Of a stretch of DNA of 39,699 nt, positions 8,556 through 18,244 are shown piece by piece. The stretch spans positions 1-39,699 of the forward strand of contig NZ_CAMFQO010000017.1 of NCBI RefSeq assembly GCF_945980375.1, written 5' to 3'. Made by a program: the position numbers and the translations under genes. The notes below the pieces were generated by a model. That model did no database searches. It was not told the DNA's origin and saw only the letters and a program-made list of their open reading frames with translations. Source of the DNA: an uncultured Eubacterium sp. (GTDB taxonomy: Bacteria > Bacillota > Clostridia > Oscillospirales > Acutalibacteraceae). Every line of letters begins with the position of its first letter. Position 1 is the stretch's first letter.

Positions 8556-9398
8556 TTATCTTCCCCAACGGCTTATAGTGGTTTCGATTTTGTCCGGGTA
8601 GTGGGTTGTGATGTTGTCAGGTGAGTTGATTAACGCACGCTTGATTTGATACTTTTTGTCCACTGTCCAAATTGACAGCTTGTAGCCGTTGTTGTGCAGC
8701 AGGGCAGAAAGTGTGCGTGATGCATATTTGTAGTTGCAGTTTATGCCCACGGCTCCCGTTTTTTCAAGCATTTCAATCAGCTTTTTTTGATATTCCTCGG
8801 TAAAGATGTTTATCCTGCTTGGCATATAGTTGATGTAGTAAACAACGCCCGGACAGTTTTCCTTAACCTTGTCTGCCTGAAAAACCTCGATGCCTGTAAG
8901 CTCAACTCTGTCTGCAAGGCTGTATTTGATAATAAGCTCGTGCAGTGACTTTAGCACACGCGTTTCCTTAATGTCAAGGTTCAGCCTCATATCCGTTTGC
9001 TTAACTCTTTCAAACACCTTTTCAATTTCAACACCGTCGTTGTTGGTGTTGATGATGTCGTGGCTCATAACTATTGTGCCGTTAGGCCTTTGCCTGATGT
9101 CAATTTCAAAAACATCTGCGTTGTTTGCTATTGCTGTTTCCAACGATTCCATAGTGTTGTCAGGAGTGTCATATGCACCTGTATGTGCAGTTATTGTAAA
9201 TCCGTGCACAAATTTCAGCTCTCTTTCATCATAGGTTTTGTTAAAGGCATAGGCAACCACGCCTACAACCATAGAAACACTTATCAAAAATGCCACAACC
9301 TGATAGCTGAAGCGCTTTGCCCAGGTAGGTGTCATATTTCTTTTCAAAAATCGCTTAAATTGTTCTTTACGCTTTTTGCGTTTTTCGCTTTTTGTCAT
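8556..9398 (-). CDS. Membrane-anchored glycerophosphodiester phosphodiesterase-like protein
   Basis: This 280-residue protein has a strongly basic N-terminus (SEKRKKRKEQFKRFLKR), one membrane segment at about residues 36-56 and an extracellular GDPD TIM barrel. Visible GDPD motifs are AHTGAYDTPDNTMES, FEIDIRQ and TIVMSHD, giving the general acid/base His pair and the metal-binding E-x-D. Two canonical positions differ. The family's HRG is HTG, losing the phosphate-binding Arg, and the PENT motif is PDNT, a conservative Glu-to-Asp change. Activity on classic glycerophosphodiesters is therefore uncertain. I chose the ATG at 9398 (GGGTG upstream); a TTG at 9425 lacks a ribosome-binding site. It is convergent with the CDP-polyol module and could act on polyol-phosphate polymers at the cell surface, which is inference. 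Confidence 0.82.
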   Translation of the reverse strand: MTKSEKRKKRKEQFKRFLKRNMTPTWAKRFSYQVVAFLISVSMVVGVVAYAFNKTYDERELKFVHGFTITAHTGAYDTPDNTMESLETAIANNADVFEIDIRQRPNGTIVMSHDIINTNNDGVEIEKVFERVKQTDMRLNLDIKETRVLKSLHELIIKYSLADRVELTGIEVFQADKVKENCPGVVYYINYMPSRINIFTEEYQKKLIEMLEKTGAVGINCNYKYASRTLSALLHNNGYKLSIWTVDKKYQIKRALINSPDNITTHYPDKIETTISRWGR

Positions 9399-9423
9399 AT
9401 ATTCACCCGATAAGATAAATGCC

Positions 9424-9454
9424 AAACCGCCTGCAAAGGTATTGCGGGCGGTTT
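9424..9454 (-). terminator. Possible weak terminator of guaB
   Basis: AAACCGCC (9424-9431) pairs perfectly with GGCGGTTT (9447-9454). On the minus strand the stem is followed only by a weak T-rich stretch (GGCATTTATCTT). It lies between the guaB stop codon and the GDPD-like gene, so it may attenuate read-through instead of ending all transcription. Confidence 0.4.
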
Positions 9455-9480
9455 ATTGTTATGCAAATAGTGTACTCGGT

Positions 9481-10983
<1,503 letters not shown>

Positions 10984-10999
10984 TTAAAATATTTTTACT

Positions 11000-11028
11000 A
11001 TCATACCACTTTGCATTTAACAAATCAA
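11000..11028 (-). promoter_or_regulatory. guaB promoter overlapping the 3' end of aroK
   Basis: On the minus strand TTGATT (11028-11023) and TATGAT (11005-11000) are 17 bases apart. The -35 overlaps the aroK stop codon (11027-11025). The -10 lies 46 bases before the guaB start codon. Confidence 0.7.
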
Positions 11029-11543
11029 GATTTTTTTTCGCAGTCGCTGCTTGCCTTAACAATTTTTTCAACCGTTTGCTCAACGGTGTTGTTGTCGCAA
11101 TTTATTACAACGTCTGCCCATTTTTGATACATCGGCAGACGCTCGTTGTACATATCCTCAAGCGAGTCGCCCTCCTTAACAACAACACCGCGGGTTGTGA
11201 TGTTTTTTATGCGGTCAACCATAGTATCGTAGCTAAGGTGCAGATAGATAACCTTTCCGCTTTTTTTGAGGTGCTCCATGGATTTGTCGCTGTAAACAAC
11301 CGAGCCTCCCGTTGCAACAACCGTTGCGTTTATGTCGAGCGAAAGGATTGCCCTTTCCTCTGCGCTCAAAAAATATTCTATTCCGTCATCGTCAATTATG
11401 TCCTGCAGTCTTTTTTCCTCAAGCCCCTGAAACAGCAGGTCTGTGTCAAAAAAGTTTTTCAGCAATGCCTTTGCGGCAAGCACTCCGCAGGTGCTTTTTC
11501 CGCTGCCGGGCATACCTATCAAGATGATGTTTTCCTTGTTCAT
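11025..11543 (-). CDS. aroK: Shikimate kinase
   Basis: This 172-residue kinase phosphorylates the 3-OH of shikimate with ATP in the chorismate/aromatic amino acid pathway. It has Walker A GMPGSGKST near the N-terminus, the shikimate-binding DTD (NFFDTDLLFQ), the Walker-B-like VVATGGSVV and the lid region with conserved Arg (DRIKNITTRGV). Length is typical. Its ATG overlaps the nth stop codon by four bases, showing translational coupling. No other aro gene is nearby, so its position in a DNA-repair operon looks incidental. Confidence 0.93.
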   Translation of the reverse strand: MNKENIILIGMPGSGKSTCGVLAAKALLKNFFDTDLLFQGLEEKRLQDIIDDDGIEYFLSAEERAILSLDINATVVATGGSVVYSDKSMEHLKKSGKVIYLHLSYDTMVDRIKNITTRGVVVKEGDSLEDMYNERLPMYQKWADVVINCDNNTVEQTVEKIVKASSDCEKKS

Positions 11544-12175
11544 TTGTTAATTCCAACCTTTTTGCAGTTAAATTCCATAGGGCAGATGTCGCATTTCGGC
11601 TTGCGTGCCGAGCAAATATCTCTGCCGAAAAGCACAATCCTGTGGCAAAAATCAGAGCCCTCGTTTGCAGGTACAATTTTCTTTAACGCAAATTCAATTT
11701 TCTTTGGGTCCTTTTCCGTCACCAAGCCTATTCGGTTTGCAATGCGAATCATATGCGTGTCAACCACAATGGATTCCTTGCCGTACACATCGCCTACAAT
11801 GAGATTTGCGGTTTTTCTGCCTACTCCGTTTAGGGTAGTTAAATCCTCTATGTTATCGGGTACGGTACCGCCGAATCGGTCGCGTACGCCCTTTGCCATA
11901 TCAATTATCGATTCCGCCTTGCTTTTGTAAAACCCACAGGAGTGTATGATTTTTTCAATATCCTTAACATCTGCGTTGCAGTAATCGTCAAGGGTTTTGT
12001 ATTTTTCAAAAAGCGTAGGGGTAACAATATTAACCCTTGCATCCGTGCATTGTGCAGACAGCCTAACGGCAACCAAAAGCTCAAACGGATTTGATGCATT
12101 CAATGAGCATATTGCCTCGGGATATTCTTTTTTCAAAACCTCAATGGCATTTAATGCCCTTTCTTTTTTTGTCAT
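11540..12175 (-). CDS. nth: Endonuclease III (DNA glycosylase/AP lyase)
   Basis: This 211-residue base-excision repair enzyme removes oxidised pyrimidines and nicks abasic sites. It shows the helix-hairpin-helix NGVGRKTANLIVG with the catalytic Lys, the catalytic Asp in VVDTHMIRIANRIG, and the C-terminal [4Fe-4S] ligand set C-x6-C-x2-C-x5-C (CSARKPKCDICPMEFNC). Length matches the family. It overlaps rarA and aroK by four bases on each side, so rarA-nth-aroK are translationally coupled. AAAGGA lies upstream of the ATG. Confidence 0.97.
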   Translation of the reverse strand: MTKKERALNAIEVLKKEYPEAICSLNASNPFELLVAVRLSAQCTDARVNIVTPTLFEKYKTLDDYCNADVKDIEKIIHSCGFYKSKAESIIDMAKGVRDRFGGTVPDNIEDLTTLNGVGRKTANLIVGDVYGKESIVVDTHMIRIANRIGLVTEKDPKKIEFALKKIVPANEGSDFCHRIVLFGRDICSARKPKCDICPMEFNCKKVGINK

Positions 12176-13443
12176 TTGTTGCTTCCTTTTATCTTGCTCC
12201 AGTATTCCCTGTGCGCCTGCTCATTTTTGTTGTTACCGTATTCGTAGTAATGAGCGTTTTTTAATGAGTCGGGTAGGTATTGCTGTTCCACCCAGGCGTT
12301 AGGGTACGAGTGCGGATATTTGTAGTTTTGTCCTTTAACCTCTGCATCCTCGCCGTCGTAATGCTTGTTTTGAAGCTGTCGCGGAATAGGCCCTGCCTTG
12401 CCTGCCTTTACATCTGCAAGGGCAGCATCAATGGCAGCCTCACCGCTGTTTGATTTTGGTGAGCTTGCAACAAGTATAACTGCGTCTGCAAGCGGAATTC
12501 TTGCCTCCGGCAAGCCAAGCATCATTGCGGCATCAACTGCAGATTTTACTATCGGAATAATCTGCGGATAAGCAAGCCCGACATCCTCGCAGGCACAAAC
12601 CATAAGTCGCCTGCATGCAGACGGCAAATCTCCTGCCTCAAGCAGTCTTGCAAGGTAGTGCAGTGACGCATCAACATCCGAGCCACGCATACTTTTTTGG
12701 TAGGCAGAAACAATATCGTAGTGCTCCTCGCCGTCTTTGTCATATCGCATTGCGGATTTTTGAGTTAACTCGCCTGCCGTTTGGATAGTGATGTCCTTTA
12801 TCCCGTCAACCGTAGGAGTTGCAAGATAGCAGTTTTCCACACTGTTCAATGCCTTGCGTACATCTCCGCCGCAGCCCTGCGCAATTTTCTTTACCACATC
12901 ATCGGTATAGCGGATTTGCAGGTTGTTTTCTTTTTCCAAAAATCTAAAGCCTCGTTCAACGGCAGGAACGATGTCGTCGCAATTGAGCGCCTTAAATTCA
13001 AACACGGTGGAACGTGAAAGTATCGCAGAATACACGTAAAAGTACGGGTTTTCCGTTGTTGATGCTATCAGAGTTATTTTTCCGTTTTCTATGTATTCAA
13101 GCAGAGATTGCTGTTGGCGCTTGTTAAAATACTGAATTTCGTCAAGGTACAGCAATATACCGTTTGGCGCAGAAAAGGTGTCAAGCTCGGCAACAATGTC
13201 CTTTATATCCTTTGTGGAGGCAGAGGTGCCGTTGAGCTTTCGTAGCGCGCGCTTTGTTTTGTTTGCAATTATAGATGCGACAGTCGTTTTGCCAACGCCT
13301 GACGGTCCGTAGAATATCAGGTTTGGTATGTCGCCGTTTTGTATCATATTGTACAGTGCCTTGTCAGGCGACAGCAAATGTCTTTGGCCTACAACATCGC
13401 TCAACTCGGTAGGCCTTATTCTGTCTGCCAGCGGTTTATTCAT
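12172..13443 (-). CDS. rarA: Replication-associated recombination protein A (AAA+ ATPase)
   Basis: This 423-residue AAA+ ATPase of the RarA/MgsA/WRNIP1 family acts at stalled replication forks. Domains in order: AAA+ core with Walker A FYGPSGVGKTT (about residues 44-54), Walker B LLYLDEIQYFNKRQQQ and sensor 1 STTENPYF; then the lid; then the MgsA C-terminal tetramerisation domain (RGSDVDASLHYLARLLEAGD, CACEDVGLAYPQ, ARIPLADAVILVASSPKSN). CAAAGGAG lies upstream of the ATG. It overlaps queH upstream by eight bases and nth downstream by four. Confidence 0.97.
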   Translation of the reverse strand: MNKPLADRIRPTELSDVVGQRHLLSPDKALYNMIQNGDIPNLIFYGPSGVGKTTVASIIANKTKRALRKLNGTSASTKDIKDIVAELDTFSAPNGILLYLDEIQYFNKRQQQSLLEYIENGKITLIASTTENPYFYVYSAILSRSTVFEFKALNCDDIVPAVERGFRFLEKENNLQIRYTDDVVKKIAQGCGGDVRKALNSVENCYLATPTVDGIKDITIQTAGELTQKSAMRYDKDGEEHYDIVSAYQKSMRGSDVDASLHYLARLLEAGDLPSACRRLMVCACEDVGLAYPQIIPIVKSAVDAAMMLGLPEARIPLADAVILVASSPKSNSGEAAIDAALADVKAGKAGPIPRQLQNKHYDGEDAEVKGQNYKYPHSYPNAWVEQQYLPDSLKNAHYYEYGNNKNEQAHREYWSKIKGSNK

Positions 13444-14053
13444 TGTTGTTCTCCTTTGAAAATATACAGCCGCAAAAGCTTTGTCTGTACAGGTTATATT
13501 CTTTGCTTAATTCTATTGAACGCTTGTAGCCTTCTCTTTTTTTGAAATCGGACGGCAACCATTTTATGCCGTATTTTTGTGCAACCTCATAGCCTATTTG
13601 ATTGATTTTTTGGCTGTTCTTGAGCGGACTGATTGACAGCGTTGTGCAAAAATAATCAAAGCCCTGTTCCTTTGCGATCCTTGCGGTGCTTTCAAGGCGC
13701 ATACGGTAGCACCTAAAGCATCTTTCTCCGCCCTCTGCAACATTTTCGTAGCCCCTTGCAATTTGCAAAAAATCATCGTAATTGTATTCGCCGAGTACAA
13801 GCTTAATAGGATTTTTTGCAGGCAGACTGTCAATAAGTCTTTTTTGCTCTGCAAATCTTTTGTCAAACTCCTCCTTGGGCGAAATGTTGGGGTTAAAGTA
13901 GTACACCGTAATGTCAAAGTAGTTGCTCAAATATTCAAGAGTGTAGCTTGAGCACGGCGCACAACAGGAATGTAAAAACAGCCTTGGCGGATTGCCTGCG
14001 TCTATGCTGCCCGTAATTTTGTCAAGTTCCTTTTGATAATTTATCTTGTTCAT
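13436..14053 (-). CDS. queH: Epoxyqueuosine reductase QueH
   Basis: This 205-residue enzyme carries out the last step of queuosine tRNA modification, reducing epoxyqueuosine to queuosine; it is the non-cobalamin alternative to QueG. The diagnostic cysteines are visible: C30-C31-x2-C34 (LHSCCAPCSSY), CFRCYRMRLE in the middle and SFCGCIF near the C-terminus. These bind a [4Fe-4S] cluster and a further metal. YYFNPNISPKEEFDKR is a typical family stretch. The start codon lies one base past the stop of the upstream M23 gene, with only a weak ribosome-binding site, so it probably depends on coupling. No other queuosine gene is in the window. Confidence 0.95.
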   Translation of the reverse strand: MNKINYQKELDKITGSIDAGNPPRLFLHSCCAPCSSYTLEYLSNYFDITVYYFNPNISPKEEFDKRFAEQKRLIDSLPAKNPIKLVLGEYNYDDFLQIARGYENVAEGGERCFRCYRMRLESTARIAKEQGFDYFCTTLSISPLKNSQKINQIGYEVAQKYGIKWLPSDFKKREGYKRSIELSKEYNLYRQSFCGCIFSKENNNE

Positions 14054-14054
14054 A

Positions 14055-15536
14055 TTATTTGCTCAAATACGGAATTGCGTTAACCTTGGTGCCGTCTATT
14101 ATCAGCTCAAAGTGACAGTGCGGACCTGTGGAATTTCCTGTTGAACCGCCCTTTGCAATCTGTTGTCCTTTTTTAACTGTCTGTCCCGTGCTTACAAGAA
14201 GCCTTGAATTGTGGGCATAAAGGGTAACGATCTTTCTGCCGAGATTGTCTGTGCCGTGGTAAATCATAATATATTTACCGTATGAATAATTCAGCTCTCT
14301 TGTTTTGATAACAATACCCTTTTGTGCGGCAACTACCTTTGTGCCGGTAGGGTAAGGAAAATCTGTTCCGCTATGAGGCTTGCCCGAGCTGTAATGACCG
14401 AACGGCGCAGAGATTGAATAATGCCCCGGAGCAGGATATGTCATATTAAGCACTGCCGCCGAGTTGTAATAAAGCGGTGATGAGTTGCTTTGGGCAGATG
14501 TTGTGTTGCCCTTGTTAGAGGTGTTGTTCCTTACAGCCGTGGTTGCTTCCTCAGGTGATTTCAGCCCCTGCAGAACGCTGTTTATTTCTTCATCAACCTG
14601 CTTCAAAAGCTCCTCGTCCTCGTATTTGTACTCGCTGTACATCTGGGTTTTTGATGCGTACTCGGCAAGCAGAGAATCGCTTTCTGCTCTGTCCTGTGCA
14701 AGTATAATCTTTTTCTGTGCAATTTCGGACTGCTTGCTTTCTATTCCGTCACGTTCCTTTTCGATGATTGCGCTTTTTTCGTCAAGCACCGCTCTGCTGT
14801 TTTCAAGCAACGCCTTCTGCTCGGAAATAAGCTTATTTTTTTCGTTTATTTTCTGCATTTTTTTCTTTGCTTCTTTAAGCAGAGCGGCATCCGATTTGGA
14901 TACTGCCTTTATCATTTCGTATCTGCTGAGAAGCTGGCTGATGTCCTTGCTTGTAAGCAAAGCAACCAAAATACTGTCCGAGCCTGATATGTACATTGCT
15001 CTCATACGCACACAGTATGCCTTGTATGTGTGCTCAAAGGATTTGTTCAGCTTGTTAATTTCCTCTTGAGCCTTATCGTATTGCTCTTGTACGGCATTGA
15101 TTTCGTTTTTAAGCTGCTTTGTTTCCTTTTTCAGCCCTCTGATTTTGTCGCGTGCGTTGTTTATCTGTGTGTCAAGTACACCAAGCTCCTGATTCAAATA
15201 TCCTATTTTTTCATCAAGGCTGTTGATGTATTCCTCGGTTGCCTTTTGGCTTGATTGGTATTTTGCAAGCTTTTTTTCACTTTCCTTAAGCTTTGCCTCA
15301 AGGTCTGCTTTTTGCTGACTTAATGCCGCCTCGGGCGATAGAGTAACCGGCTCGCCGTTTGCGTTGGTAACTGCTTTTCCGTTGGCATCGGTCACGGCAA
15401 CACCGCTTGTCTGCTTGGCAGATGCCTGCGTTGTGTTTCCTGACGGTGCATCGTCTGCAAATGCCGTTACACCCGTTGCGGTCAGCATTGATATTGATAA
15501 AATGATTGCTAATGCTTTTTTTGTTATAGGTTTCAA
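14055..15536 (-). CDS. Coiled-coil M23 (LytM) peptidoglycan endopeptidase, paralogue 1
   Basis: This secreted protein of 493 residues has a Sec signal peptide, a long alpha-helical coiled coil (about residues 55-330, rich in Glu/Lys/Gln), a short Ser/Asn/Thr linker and a C-terminal M23 domain. The zinc ligands are intact: HSGTD (H-x3-D) and HCHFE (HxH). It is therefore probably an active cell-wall endopeptidase, unlike EnvC, whose LytM site is degenerate. I chose the TTG at 15536 because AAGGAG lies nine bases upstream and it leads straight into the signal peptide (MKPITKKALAIILS). An upstream TTG at 15566 has no ribosome-binding site. It lies directly after paralogue 2 and is likely co-transcribed with it and with queH. 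The same architecture recurs at 15582 and 18952. Confidence 0.9.
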   Translation of the reverse strand: MKPITKKALAIILSISMLTATGVTAFADDAPSGNTTQASAKQTSGVAVTDANGKAVTNANGEPVTLSPEAALSQQKADLEAKLKESEKKLAKYQSSQKATEEYINSLDEKIGYLNQELGVLDTQINNARDKIRGLKKETKQLKNEINAVQEQYDKAQEEINKLNKSFEHTYKAYCVRMRAMYISGSDSILVALLTSKDISQLLSRYEMIKAVSKSDAALLKEAKKKMQKINEKNKLISEQKALLENSRAVLDEKSAIIEKERDGIESKQSEIAQKKIILAQDRAESDSLLAEYASKTQMYSEYKYEDEELLKQVDEEINSVLQGLKSPEEATTAVRNNTSNKGNTTSAQSNSSPLYYNSAAVLNMTYPAPGHYSISAPFGHYSSGKPHSGTDFPYPTGTKVVAAQKGIVIKTRELNYSYGKYIMIYHGTDNLGRKIVTLYAHNSRLLVSTGQTVKKGQQIAKGGSTGNSTGPHCHFELIIDGTKVNAIPYLSK

Positions 15537-15581
15537 GGTGAAACGCTCCTTGGTTGATTTTTTCAAATTATGATTAGATGA

Positions 15582-17066
15582 TTAGGGCAGGTAGCTTGCG
15601 GGATTAACTGCATCGTTGTATGAACCGTTGCCCAGCCTTACCTCAAAATGCAGGTGCGGACCTGTGGAATTTCCTGTTGAGCCGCTAAGTGCAATTTGCT
15701 GTCCCTTGTTTACGTGTTGACCCGCGGACACACTGCGTGAGCTGTTGTGTGCATATAGGGTGTAAACCGTTTCGCCGTTTTTGTTTGGCTTGTCGTGCAT
15801 AATAACGATGTATCGTCCGTAGCTGCAATATCCCGAGCCGTGGTAGCTTTTTTTGCAGGTGCTTCGGTCGCATTTTATGTCCTTTGAAATAATAACCATA
15901 CCGCTGTCAACTGCAACAATCTTGTGGCCTGTTGTACCGCCCGTTGAAAAATCACAGCCCTTGTGTCCGGGGTAGGCACCGTAAGCACAGGTGATTCTTG
16001 TATACGACGGGCAGGGATATGTCATATTGATGTATTTTGACACAGCCGGCGCCTGAGTGGTGGTTTCTGTTTTCTTTTCTGTGGTTTTATCGTTGCCTGA
16101 CGGCTTTGTTGTGGTAGGCTTTTTGGTTGTGGTAGGCTTTTTCGTTGTGGTAGGCTTTTTCGTTGTTGTCAGCGAATCCTTGTACTTTTTGATAGCCTCC
16201 TCAATTTCACGGTCAATCTGGTTTATTTCCTCCTGAGTCATATCGTGAAGCTCGGAGTATTCCTTTGTCTCGTCGTTAATCTGCTGAAGAACGGCATTTG
16301 CCTCCTTCTGCTGATTTTCCATGGCAGTTTTCTTTTCCTTCATTTCGTCCTCTTTAACAGAAAGGGTAGCCTGCTGAATTTTTAGGCTCTCTGTGTCGGA
16401 CTGAAGAATTTTCTGCGTTTTGTTAAGCTCCTCCTGCTTGTTGCCAAGGTCGGTACGCATTTGCTGAATTTGGCCGATTTTGTCTGTAATTTCCTTCATC
16501 AGCCTGCTGTCACGGCGTGATATAGCCGACACCATCTCAAGCCTTGTCAAAAAGCTTGATATACCGTTTGACGACAGTAAAAACGAAAGCACGCTTTCAG
16601 TTTCTCCGCTGATGTATATCGCCCTCATTCGCTGATAATATCTGTCTTGAATTTGCCTGTAATCGCTTTCAAGCTTAACTGCCTGTGCCTCCATTTTTGT
16701 AAGGTCTGTTTCAATGTTGGCAAGGGTAACAGTGTTTGTTTTTATGCTTTGTTCGGTTTTGTTCACCCTGCTTTGAGTTTGCTCCACCTCGTTTTGCGTT
16801 ATGCTGTATTGTTGCTTGAGTGTGTCAAGCTTTGTATCAATAACATCAAGGTACTCCTGCGCGTCCTTTTTTTCCTTACCGAGCTCCTTGAGCTTTTTGT
16901 CGGTCTCGGCAAGCTGTTTTTCAAGCTCCTCCTTGCGTTGCTCCTGCGATACCTGTGTGGAGCTTGACTTTGCTACTGACGCTATCGGATTGCATAAGGG
17001 TGCACCGGTTGCAATAAGGCATACGCTCATAACTATGCAAACAAGCTTTTTTGTATTATTTTTCAT
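15582..17066 (-). CDS. Coiled-coil M23 (LytM) peptidoglycan endopeptidase, paralogue 2
   Basis: This secreted 494-residue protein has a signal peptide, a coiled coil (about 35-290), a Thr/Lys/Pro linker made of repeated TTTKKP units and a C-terminal M23 domain with intact zinc ligands (HKGCD and HLHFE). Unlike its two paralogues, the M23 domain carries several cysteines (TYPCPSYTRITC, KCDRSTCKKS, GYCSYG), including a short insertion. Extracellular disulfides are possible. The ATG at 17066 has GGAGG ten bases upstream; a GTG at 17078 abuts the ribosome-binding site and is rejected. A plausible promoter lies at 17101-17129. Thr-rich linkers of this kind are common in surface proteins of ruminococci. 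Confidence 0.9.
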   Translation of the reverse strand: MKNNTKKLVCIVMSVCLIATGAPLCNPIASVAKSSSTQVSQEQRKEELEKQLAETDKKLKELGKEKKDAQEYLDVIDTKLDTLKQQYSITQNEVEQTQSRVNKTEQSIKTNTVTLANIETDLTKMEAQAVKLESDYRQIQDRYYQRMRAIYISGETESVLSFLLSSNGISSFLTRLEMVSAISRRDSRLMKEITDKIGQIQQMRTDLGNKQEELNKTQKILQSDTESLKIQQATLSVKEDEMKEKKTAMENQQKEANAVLQQINDETKEYSELHDMTQEEINQIDREIEEAIKKYKDSLTTTKKPTTTKKPTTTKKPTTTKPSGNDKTTEKKTETTTQAPAVSKYINMTYPCPSYTRITCAYGAYPGHKGCDFSTGGTTGHKIVAVDSGMVIISKDIKCDRSTCKKSYHGSGYCSYGRYIVIMHDKPNKNGETVYTLYAHNSSRSVSAGQHVNKGQQIALSGSTGNSTGPHLHFEVRLGNGSYNDAVNPASYLP

Positions 17067-17100
17067 AATGCACCGCACCTCCGTTTTTTTACTAATAATA

Positions 17101-17129
17101 ATTTTACCACATTTATTATTATAAGTAAA
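17101..17129 (-). promoter_or_regulatory. Candidate promoter for the M23 paralogue 2 transcript
   Basis: On the minus strand an extended -10 (TGG-TAAAAT, hexamer 17106-17101) is preceded 17 bases upstream by a weak -35 (TTTACT, 17129-17124). AT-richness makes chance matches likely, so confidence is moderate. Confidence 0.45.
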
Positions 17130-17304
17130 AGGTAAATTATGTATTTTATTATTTTTTTACATAATATTAAAAATTTGCCTAATCTTTACTATTGTTTTAG
17201 CATATCTTTATTTTGTCTTTTCCGTTTTCTTTCTTTAGCTTGTTAATATTACTTACGAAAGGTGACAGAATTGTTATGAACATTGTCACGGCAGATTATA
17301 ATAT

Positions 17305-17358
17305 CAAGTGCAACACTAAAAAAGAATAGATTTCATACCAACCAAAGTGTTGCACTTG
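17305..17358 (+). promoter_or_regulatory. Paired palindromic operator-like sites upstream of the GT8 gene
   Basis: A 13-bp arm CAAGTGCAACACT (17305-17317) recurs as its exact reverse complement at 17346-17358. Each arm contains a palindrome of its own, AGTG-N3-CACT (17307-17317 and 17346-17356), with centres 39 bases apart. The second copy ends two bases before the -35 of the GT8 promoter. This looks like two binding sites for a dimeric regulator, though a long hairpin is the alternative. The rest of 17130-17300 is AT-rich with nothing I recognise. Confidence 0.55.
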
Positions 17359-17360
17359 GC

Positions 17361-17389
17361 TTGACAATCTAAGCACCCAATAGTAATAT
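17361..17389 (+). promoter_or_regulatory. Promoter of the GT8-TVP38 operon
   Basis: TTGACA (17361-17366) and TAATAT (17384-17389) are separated by 17 bases. They lie 40 bases before the GT8 start codon and directly downstream of the paired palindromes. Confidence 0.78.
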
Positions 17390-17428
17390 AACCGATATAA
17401 AGTATATATTTGAAGGAGAATATGACAT

Positions 17429-18244
17429 ATGAATTTATTAGTAACACTTGATTCCAATTATGTACATCAGCTGTTGGTTATGCTTAAATCAATAGAGGTA
17501 TCTAATCCTTACGAAAGCCTGACCGTATACATACTCCATACACGGCTTACGGAATTTGATTTGGCATTAATCAAAAGAAGCTTTCCAAGGTATAAGTTTG
17601 TACCTATTGTTCCCGATGACAGCCTGTTTGACGGTGCACATTTTACAAAACGAATTACAAAGGAGACCTTTTACAGATTACTCCTTTGCGATTACCTGCC
17701 CGATGATGTTGACAGAATACTTTATCTCGATCCTGATACAGTAGTGCTCAAAGGATTAACTCCGCTTTACAATCACGATTTCGGTAAAAAGTGTTTTGTC
17801 GGAGCCGGACACACAGGAGGAGTTGTTGAATGGTTTAATAAAAAGCGACTTAATATGAGCAGCGACTCCACCTACATAAATGCCGGGGTTATGATGATTA
17901 ATGTAAATAACTGCCGAAAAATAATCCGTAAAGGTGACATTCGAAGGCTTATTGATAAAAAAGGAGCACTTTTGTTTCAGGCTGACCAAGACATTTTTAA
18001 CGCCTTGTATTACAGATACACCGATTATGTGTGTGCAGACGTTTATAACCTTGATGAGCATACATACAGAAAGCACAGGTTAAACAGGGAATACATAACC
18101 GACAACACGGTAATAATTCATTATGACGGTAAAAACAAGCCGTGGAATGAGGATTACAACGGCTCTATGGGAGAGTATTATGACTATTATGAAAGGATGT
18201 TGAGATATGATAAAGGCTCGTTTTCGTTCCCTGTCGCCAATTAA
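17429..18244 (+). CDS. Family 8 glycosyltransferase
   Basis: This 271-residue GT8 enzyme transfers a sugar from a nucleotide donor, as in LPS-type galactosyl/glucosyltransferases. The GT-A fold motifs are visible: N-terminal LLVTLDSNYVHQLLVMLKS, the metal-binding DxD in LYLDPDTVVLKGL (about residues 93-104), YINAGVMMINV, FQADQDIFNAL and the C-terminal VIIHYDGKNKPW, which resembles the HxxG-x2-KPW metal/acceptor motif. GGAG lies ten bases upstream of the ATG. No signal peptide or membrane segment is seen, so it acts in the cytoplasm, possibly on a cell-envelope lipid or protein. Its end overlaps the next gene by 38 bases. A regulated promoter lies directly upstream. Confidence 0.9.
   Translation: MNLLVTLDSNYVHQLLVMLKSIEVSNPYESLTVYILHTRLTEFDLALIKRSFPRYKFVPIVPDDSLFDGAHFTKRITKETFYRLLLCDYLPDDVDRILYLDPDTVVLKGLTPLYNHDFGKKCFVGAGHTGGVVEWFNKKRLNMSSDSTYINAGVMMINVNNCRKIIRKGDIRRLIDKKGALLFQADQDIFNALYYRYTDYVCADVYNLDEHTYRKHRLNREYITDNTVIIHYDGKNKPWNEDYNGSMGEYYDYYERMLRYDKGSFSFPVAN

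Noticed and set aside
16081-16170. TTTKKP-coding repeat as a DNA minisatellite or mobile repeat
   Set aside because: In frame within the linker of a wall hydrolase and typical of such linkers, so a protein-level explanation is enough.
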